From Hyaloperonospora brassicae (taxonomy: Eukaryota; Oomycota; Peronosporomycetes; Peronosporales; Peronosporaceae), in the NCBI GenBank assembly GCA_947650285.1, contig CANTFL010000254.1:96982-160981 (forward strand): a DNA stretch of 64,000 bases, given 5' to 3'. Shown in pieces: positions 58,042-64,000 of this stretch. The notes beneath the pieces are model-generated. The model did not search any database. It was not told the DNA's origin and was given only the letters and a program-made list of their open reading frames with translations. Position 1 is the stretch's first letter. Each line of letters begins with the position of its first letter. Position numbers and translations under genes: made by a program.

Positions 58042-58605
58042 TCACGGAGGGAGGAAGAGCGAGACCAACGTCGAAATGTCTTCTTCCTGTAGCGGCGTAG
58101 GCGACTGCAGCGGCTCAAGATGATGGTCGACATGTTCACCTGACGGAGACACGCTAGACAAGATGACACTTGTCGTTGGGTCTGCTGGTTGTAGCATAGC
58201 AGGCGCCTTGCGAATCGGAGCTATGAACTCCTTCTTCTTTTGCGTTTGCATGGCTTGTCGAGCCATTCGCTTCCGCATGTCCAACCGTCGCTGGTTGCGA
58301 TTGGCGTTGGCGCGATGCAAAGAACAAAAGGTATGTAGACCACCGGAGCGCTTGACAGCACGTGGATTTAGGCACTTTTTGTTGGCATAGCGGCAGTGAA
58401 GCTGCTCTGGGGCGCACGTGGTGCTTGCATCCACAATGGGGCGCGTACGCTTTTTAGGGCGTTCGTTTGACGACGATACCTCAGAGAGCTGCTCGGTGCC
58501 GATATGACGGTGCTCGGATGTTGGCTTTCTTTTCGGAAATCGTGCAGAGGAGAGCGGTTTGTTGTCCATGTGAATCGTCCAAGAGCCAACGCTCACTGTC
58601 CCCAT
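58042..58605 (-). CDS. C-x6-C-x15-C-x2-H domain protein, member 3
   Basis: 187 residues from ATG 58605; the frame upstream to 58647 has no other ATG. A basic R-P-K-K-R-T-R-P motif (49-56) is a likely nuclear signal. The domain has Cys71, Cys78, Cys94 and His97, then R-A-N-A-N-R-N-Q-R and more basic residues. The C-terminus, with H-L-E-P-L-Q and then E-E-D-I-S-T-L-V-S-L-F, is acidic and hydrophobic, as in activation regions. It is about 3.1 kb from member 2 on the same strand, so a local duplication is plausible. The protein family is not one I can name. Confidence 0.78.
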   Translation of the reverse strand: MGTVSVGSWTIHMDNKPLSSARFPKRKPTSEHRHIGTEQLSEVSSSNERPKKRTRPIVDASTTCAPEQLHCRYANKKCLNPRAVKRSGGLHTFCSLHRANANRNQRRLDMRKRMARQAMQTQKKKEFIAPIRKAPAMLQPADPTTSVILSSVSPSGEHVDHHLEPLQSPTPLQEEDISTLVSLFLPP

Positions 58606-60036
58606 AATCCGGGGGAAGGAATGAGATGGAGGCTGCGAAAAGAGCAATGTGCCGAATCATGCGGAGCTTCCCTCATGAGTGCAAGCTGGTATGACGGTGC
58701 AAGAAGGTTGCTCGTCGACGTTTTGAAGAGGAAGCAAGCAGTCGCGTTCGGTTGGAGAAATCAACTAAACGCGTGCTCTGGAAACGTAGCTTTTGTGAAT
58801 CAAGTGCTGGTTGGACCTGCGATGGATAATATGTAGCCATGACACGGGGTTGCGGCAGGAACATATTTGTGTACACGGACAGGCAGTCCGACTTGTGCAA
58901 ACTAATATTTGATGCCCCAGCAAAATGAAGAGACCGCCACCGCCCATGGATGGACGACCGCCGTACGTGACAACACACTTGCCGGGCCGACGACTATCAT
59001 ACTTGATACATAACGCACCCGGCGACGTTCATCCCTACGAGTTGGCACATGCCATGCAATCGACGGACACCCTCCTCAACTTGCTCAAAGCGTATCATTC
59101 TCGTACAAGCTGGTCGTAAAGATGCAAGTGCAAGACCAGTGCCTGTCAAGACGATCGCTTGCATCATCAAGGAGCCACGTCTTGCAGCAACAGCAGCGAA
59201 AGCAGACGCGTTCCAGCTGCCATATCCGCGGTCTCTTCGGTCATGACGGCGTGCGTGTATCAACTGTTTCTAATCGCATATGGCCACACACGACGGAACT
59301 ACGTGGATTCGAACGAAGCTGCACGGCGTGGAGCGCGTACACACGCTCTTCCTCGAATTCCGTTGCAGCACATGGAATCCCAGCACCAGAGAATTCGCAG
59401 AGATCCGAGAGAGAGAGAGTTGCCACATGGCTGAGCGTGTACAACTTGCGGCATCAGACCGCGGCTTGAGACAATTGACCACCTGTCTGGGCACCATAGC
59501 ATGGCCGTTGATCGGACTCACGTCGATGGTTCCCTTGCAACTGCCAGCCGTAAACACATGCGAATACACAGGTGACCACAGTGTCGTTCTCCTTTTATAC
59601 CGAAAGCTGCTACAACTCGGGAGCCACTGCCGTCGTCGCAACAGACATCTTCGCAACGTCGTCCGATGCAAAGTGTGTGTACACGTAGATGGGACGCTCG
59701 CAGCATCAAGTTCGGTGCATTAGTCCATGGGGTGCTCTGCTCCCGCTCTGTACCAAGCAAAAACGGCCTGACCTCTCTACGTTTCTACACGCCGTTACCT
59801 TCGCCTCCGTATCACACGACGGGCCGACGACATCGACTGTCCTTGTCGTATTGCGACAACGCGCTGTCGAAAAGACTGATGAACGACACGCGTGGCATGC
59901 AATGCGCCGCCGTTGAGCCAGCAGATGTTGGCGAGAGAAACGTTCCTGATCCTTTCGTCGTGCTTTGCTCACGCCAGAGGGAGAGGTGTTTCAACCAAGT
60001 GGAAGAGCGCATCAGTCTCTTATGCCACGCGTTGAC

Positions 60037-60090
60037 TCTCTCCTCTCTCCTCTCTCTTCTCTCTCTCTCTCTGTCTCTGTCTCTCTCCTA
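60037..60090 (+). repeat. CT-rich microsatellite
   Basis: About 54 bp of CTCTC-type repeats with occasional G or CC interruptions. Confidence 0.9.
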
Positions 60091-60435
60091 TCTAATGCTC
60101 CTGCACCATGCAAACAACCAAAGCGACCTGTCGCGTCCAACGAAGACCAGCCTGCTAATCTCCACAGCAATGTCCGTCAAGTCCACACAAACATACGCAC
60201 GCAGCGTTAGTATCGCTCTTTTCACGATCTTTGGGATGGTCGCTTCGTCGCTCGATCGTGACGACCAACTGGTCTCGTCGTGTGTGCGTGTGGAAACGAC
60301 AAGAGGGGAGGGGGAGAACATTCAGAGCTGGTCGTGGCCGGTTGTTCACTCGGCAAACGACCGCCTGGCAGCCAAAGCTCCGCTCCTGACGCTCTTCCTG
60401 TACTTTGCCGACCTACTTTCCGAGCAACCAACAAA

Positions 60436-60487
60436 TTGAACGAACCCAAGAGCTCACGAACGAACCGAGGAGCTCACGAACGAACCG
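60436..60487. repeat. short tandem repeat before the GPI-protein gene
   Basis: GAGCTCACGAACGAACC-like units occur two and a half times, ending 29 bp before the ATG at 60516, so they lie in the leader or core promoter. Confidence 0.7.
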
Positions 60488-60515
60488 CATAAAAAGCGTC
60501 GGCTATACCTCTCGA

Positions 60516-60986
60516 ATGGTTTGCTCTTTCAAGTCCCTCGCGCTTCTCGCGCTAGCGGTTGCGTCAGTGTCGACGCCCGCTTTGGCCCAATTGGACCCTG
60601 CGTCCGTGGCCTTTGCCGCCAATGCAGCAGCCCCGTCGACCCCTGAACACGACCCCGTGGAGAGCACTCCTGACCAAGCGCCACCCTCCGAAGCCGATGA
60701 GGGCATGAACGCAGTCGTCTCGGACAGCGTGAGCAACGTGGTGACCGAGACGAAAGTGGACGCTCCGGACGTGGAACCAGAGACGCCCGAGATTGAAGCT
60801 GGGTGGCGCCCGGTCGGCCAAAATGGCGCACCGGCAGCACCGACTCCAGTCGACGAGCCAACCCCGAGCCCGGACGAGGGCCCGACACCTGCGCCAGTGC
60901 CCGAGTCTTCTGCTTCGGGGGCTGTTCCGCGTGCGACTGCTCTAGTGGTCGTGGCGTCCGTCGCGATCACTGGATTCTTTATCTGA
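60516..60986 (+). CDS. small secreted protein, probably GPI-anchored
   Basis: 156 residues from ATG 60516. Residues 1-24 are a signal peptide ending A-L-A before Q-L-D. The mature part is acidic, with many Pro, Glu, Asp, Ala and Thr, including a Pro-rich run of P-T-P and P-S-P units (about 106-130). The end has a small-residue S-S-A-S-G stretch followed by a hydrophobic tail (140-156), the usual GPI signal. No Cys remains after the signal peptide, so it is not an elicitin. It is likely a cell-surface or wall protein; the role is unknown. It faces the gene at 62074-62508 in convergent orientation. Confidence 0.78.
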   Translation: MVCSFKSLALLALAVASVSTPALAQLDPASVAFAANAAAPSTPEHDPVESTPDQAPPSEADEGMNAVVSDSVSNVVTETKVDAPDVEPETPEIEAGWRPVGQNGAPAAPTPVDEPTPSPDEGPTPAPVPESSASGAVPRATALVVVASVAITGFFI

Positions 60987-62073
60987 GCTACTCGCTGGTT
61001 GATCAAGGGCAGCTGTTGCTGGACGACAGAAAGAGAGGCGTTTGTGCAACTTTTGAGTGTTGTCGGAGGCCGTGCAGGCGTTTACCGGATATATAGTACG
61101 TCTAACTTGAGTCCGTTTCTTTCGAAGACGGTTGACCTGTATCTGCTAATCGACGTGTATGTGGCTTCCTGTTTTCATCCCCATACCTTTCTCTATCTCT
61201 TTTTTTCCGATCTCACTGTTCTTTTCTCCTTGATAGCAGTGTGTCTAGTTGCAAGTACGCGCTTCGAAGAACACAAGCTCGATCACTCGATATCCTTACT
61301 CTGTCGGTGACATGCGCGAGACCACGTTAAGCACCCGGTCTCTTGACAAGCTTGCGCTTGACACGCGAGTTGCATGAGGAACAAGTCGATTGCGAACGCG
61401 TGCTGTTGGTTGCTACTCGACAAGCCGTGAGACGCTGTCGTAGCAAGTAGGTCAGCAAAGAGATATCCTACACTTGTTTGAGCCAACAGCACAAGCAAGT
61501 GCATCTTCAATAGCAAATGACGTTGCTAGGCGTGCACCTTTCATCAATCTTGACGATTGATTGCTTTACTCGCTTACGCAACGTCTTTGTATCCGATAAC
61601 TCACTGGTTTGTCGACAAGATGTTGCGATGAACAGACACGTTTGTACAGCACATCTTGCTACTGTGAGTAGCTACAGTTAGACCGCAGCATTGCTACGAC
61701 TAACACTAGACGACAAGAGCAGCAGTAGACTACAACTCATGTCCTTTGCCACACTTTTAAGAGCGTTGACACGGTACAAAAAGAACGATCGACATGAAGA
61801 GCGGTTCTGCCGTCGCCTTCTTCGTGATGTGATGCAAAGAAAGCGAGTGTACATCACGCAAAGAGAGTCGCACAGCAACATGCAAAGTCTGTTCTTGCAG
61901 CATTTTCGTGAGTGTCAGACTCGCACTCGACAAACAGTCGTGGTCAAGACCAAACGGACAATTCGTTAACGTTTATTGGATACCTCGCTAAGGGTGTTTA
62001 CTCTGTCTGCCTGTCAATCTGATGGGTGATCCATCAGTCCGTCTACACACGTACCTTCAACGCCCGAGCCAGC
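60987..62073. other. intergenic stretch, no supported gene
   Basis: Lies between two convergent surface-protein genes. Frames such as 61691-61969 (92 codons, Arg-rich) are not convincing. Confidence 0.5.
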
Positions 62074-62508
62074 TTAGGCAAAAGTCAGCACAAGTCCAGA
62101 GACTGCAAGCACCACCGTAACAAAAGACGTTGAAGCCGTGGAAGCACCGGAGCGCAAAGCTGGTCCGTCGTTGACGCCCGGGGTACCGTCCGGTTTTGTT
62201 GGCGCACTTCCCGCATCGTTGTACCCATGTTCAGCAGCCGATTTAGTGGAATTGGGCACGCTGCCAATGGCGCCATTAACAGCCCCGCCGGCAGCTCTCG
62301 CGGCCGAGTTGACCATACTGTTGGTAGCGTCCATAGCAGCTCGTGTAGCCGCATCGGTCGCGCCATACACGGCGCCGTTCACCACGTTGGTCGCGGCGTT
62401 CGAAGCTGATGTCGTGACGCCATTGACAAAGTCGTTGATAACCAAGTTGTCAGCTGTCGCCGCGGCCGCAGCGAGACAGATCAACGCGCAGTAGGAGGCA
62501 ACACGCAT
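62074..62508 (-). CDS. Ala-rich secreted protein, probably GPI-anchored
   Basis: 144 residues from ATG 62508. Residues 1-19 form a signal peptide ending A-T-A before D-N-L. The next 70 residues are Ala/Asn/Val/Thr-rich, with loosely repeated A-x-x-A-x-N-x-V-N-G-A units that would form an amphipathic helix. A Gly/Pro-rich spacer follows, then R-S-G-A-S and a hydrophobic end (128-144) typical of a GPI signal. There is no Cys in the mature part. It is similar in design to the protein at 60516, but the sequences are not clearly homologous. Function unknown. Confidence 0.75.
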   Translation of the reverse strand: MRVASYCALICLAAAAATADNLVINDFVNGVTTSASNAATNVVNGAVYGATDAATRAAMDATNSMVNSAARAAGGAVNGAIGSVPNSTKSAAEHGYNDAGSAPTKPDGTPGVNDGPALRSGASTASTSFVTVVLAVSGLVLTFA

Positions 62509-64000
62509 TGGAATGTAGTTTGGATAGAAAGACGTCAGAAAAGCTTCGAGAGGTTCGGTGCTGGTTTGCGAATGAAACAGAGCTCGGGTAGCGAGTGAAC
62601 CAAGAAGAATAAAGCCGCTTCCCGAGGCGGACGAACGATCTGCTGCCGTCGAGACGATACAGTTGTGCTATCCAAGTCCGACGAGGTAACGTCGAATGAA
62701 GAAAGCGCATCGTACGTAAGCCTGGGGGATACACGGAAGTAAACAGCAGCGGACAAGGCAAAGCTGTATGTCGTACAAAGCAGCTGGATCGATAAGCTGC
62801 GACTCGTGTACAATACTCGTCTGCCTTTCGACGTAGCGAGTTTATGACTCTTTTAACGGCATATGCGATGCCATGCGTACGGGTAAGATGCTCAACTATC
62901 ATTGACTGCAGTGCGCGGCAGCCAAGGTACTGCTCGTGTCAATACGATTGATTGCACGGTGGTTTATGAATGCCTTTTTTTCGTGAGGTTGTCGAAACGA
63001 CATGTAAGATACAACCTGTGGTGTCGATCGCGCTTCTGGCTGTAACTCTTCATCTGTGGCGCCTTAGCTCCGCTCGGTCAGCTTCTTACCATCTACAGGA
63101 TTGATAACTATACCCTTACATACCCTTTTACGTCTTACGGGACGAGGCTTCGAGGTCTTGTAAGACGCAAAACGACGGGCAAAGACGACTAAGCTAGAAA
63201 GATCTGCACTCACCTGCCTGCACCATGCGCTGCCAGACTACGACCAGGTCGGTTGAACCGCTGGTGCTGAGCAGTAGACCGCCAGATCGAGGGGTGAGGG
63301 ATGGAAGCCGCCATCCCCACACTAGGGCTCTCGCGTCGGAGGGTACCGGCACCTTGCTCCCAAGGCCGTGACCGCTACGCCGTCTTTATGCAAGGGAACC
63401 AACGGCGAAGTGCCGAATCCTACTCTCGAGTAGGATTGGCGCTTCGCCGTCCGGGAGGATAGCCCATAGCCCGCCTTCCTACTTATGTGTAAAAGAAGGA
63501 GCGCGCGTCAGACCAGCCAGGTGAGTTTGCGCATATGCGCTGTCAACCGTGCATTCCGATTCAAGCCGGATGTATGCAGCTTCCATCGAGGTTTTAGCGG
63601 TAATTCAGCTAGATGGTCTCCTCGGGCCGCTTACATACCTGCAATAGCGGGACTGTACGCCATCATCGCCCATGCTGCAGTGTCCATCGATCGATGGATT
63701 GTGTGACGGGGCCTGCGACCACGCAAGAAGTTCCCATTTAACGAATTGAAAAGGAATATAATGAATATCGTCGCTTCTCCGACCTGACTTAGTTTTTGTA
63801 AACGACGGAAGAGCGAACAGAATTATATCAACGTACTTTCATCCAATTACAGGGTACATTTACATGTTTTAAGCCAATTAAAACTGTAGGGGTTGGGAAG
63901 TAGAGTACATCGGCCGTTCCGACGTATTTGGTCGGAGGACAGCGCCAAATATGTATATGTCAATACAAACTCCAAGTCACGGGTGTGTCATCAACATATT
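62509..64000. other. right-end stretch, hairpin-rich, no supported gene
   Basis: 62509-62900 has a minus-strand open frame that is probably leader sequence. 63140-63480 contains several inverted repeats, and the last 280 bp are AT-rich. It could be the edge of a mobile element that continues beyond the window. Confidence 0.4.
63402..63450. repeat. 49-bp hairpin
   Basis: ACGGCGAAGTGCCGAATCCT pairs with the inverted bases ending CTTCGCCGT, with two to three mismatches. The centre is CTCGAG-like. Confidence 0.8.

Larger units (their letters stand above)
58606..60515. other. intergenic stretch with simple repeats
   Basis: Frames at 59280-59723 and 59666-60439 are open but conflict with frames on the other strand and end in simple sequence. 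No gene is supported. A CT-rich microsatellite and a short tandem repeat precede the next gene. Confidence 0.45.

Noticed and set aside
1..64000. RXLR or CRN effector genes
   Set aside because: No frame combines a signal peptide with an R-x-L-R/E-E-R or L-F-L-A-K motif; the two secreted proteins have GPI-type tails instead.

Overview
The window looks like an oomycete nuclear genome, most likely Peronosporales (Phytophthora or a downy mildew). The strongest marker is an aspartic protease fused in one open frame to a seven-helix receptor (4426-6744), an architecture I know from Phytophthora. Supporting points are compact GC-rich genes with at most one short GT-AG intron, small secreted GPI-type proteins, and AT-rich gene-poor DNA carrying Ty3/gypsy chromoviruses. 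I saw no RXLR or CRN effector, tRNA, rRNA or CRISPR.

Layout. 1-1.9 kb: decayed transposon DNA, an 80-bp hairpin and an LTR fragment. 4.4-8.9 kb: two convergent host genes, the protease-receptor fusion and a spliced four-finger C2H2 transcription factor whose C-terminus carries two Cys/His repeats and an acidic tail. 12.1-20.1 kb (+) and 31.5-39.3 kb (-): two related gypsy chromoviruses. The first is decayed, has chimeric LTRs and no target duplication; the second has near-identical LTRs and a perfect 5-bp duplication. 20.1-31 kb: AT-rich DNA with no supported gene. 41.5-62.5 kb: host genes, namely three members of a C-x6-C-x15-C-x2-H family that I infer to be DNA-binding (41.6, 54.9, 58.6 kb), a ZIP metal transporter (46.5 kb) and two small GPI-type surface proteins (60.5 and 62.5 kb). 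The last 1.5 kb is hairpin-rich and non-coding.

The most unusual material is in the gypsy pair. (1) The elements are densely packed with short near-perfect inverted repeats, with arms of 7-11 bp roughly every 40-50 bp, in gag, pol, the 3' region and the LTRs. Where the copies have diverged, hairpins are kept by paired changes. (2) Each element has a long antisense reading frame between the 3' LTR and pol that overlaps the sense chromodomain. The breaks differ between copies except for one shared 1-nt deletion, which disrupts both strands at once. (3) The copies are mosaics: LTR U3 and U5 modules and pol segments have very different divergence.

Among host genes, the zinc-finger factor with Cys/His repeats and the ZIP transporter together suggest metal homeostasis, but only as a hypothesis. 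The three CCCH-type genes look like a lineage-specific regulator family. No operon logic applies here.
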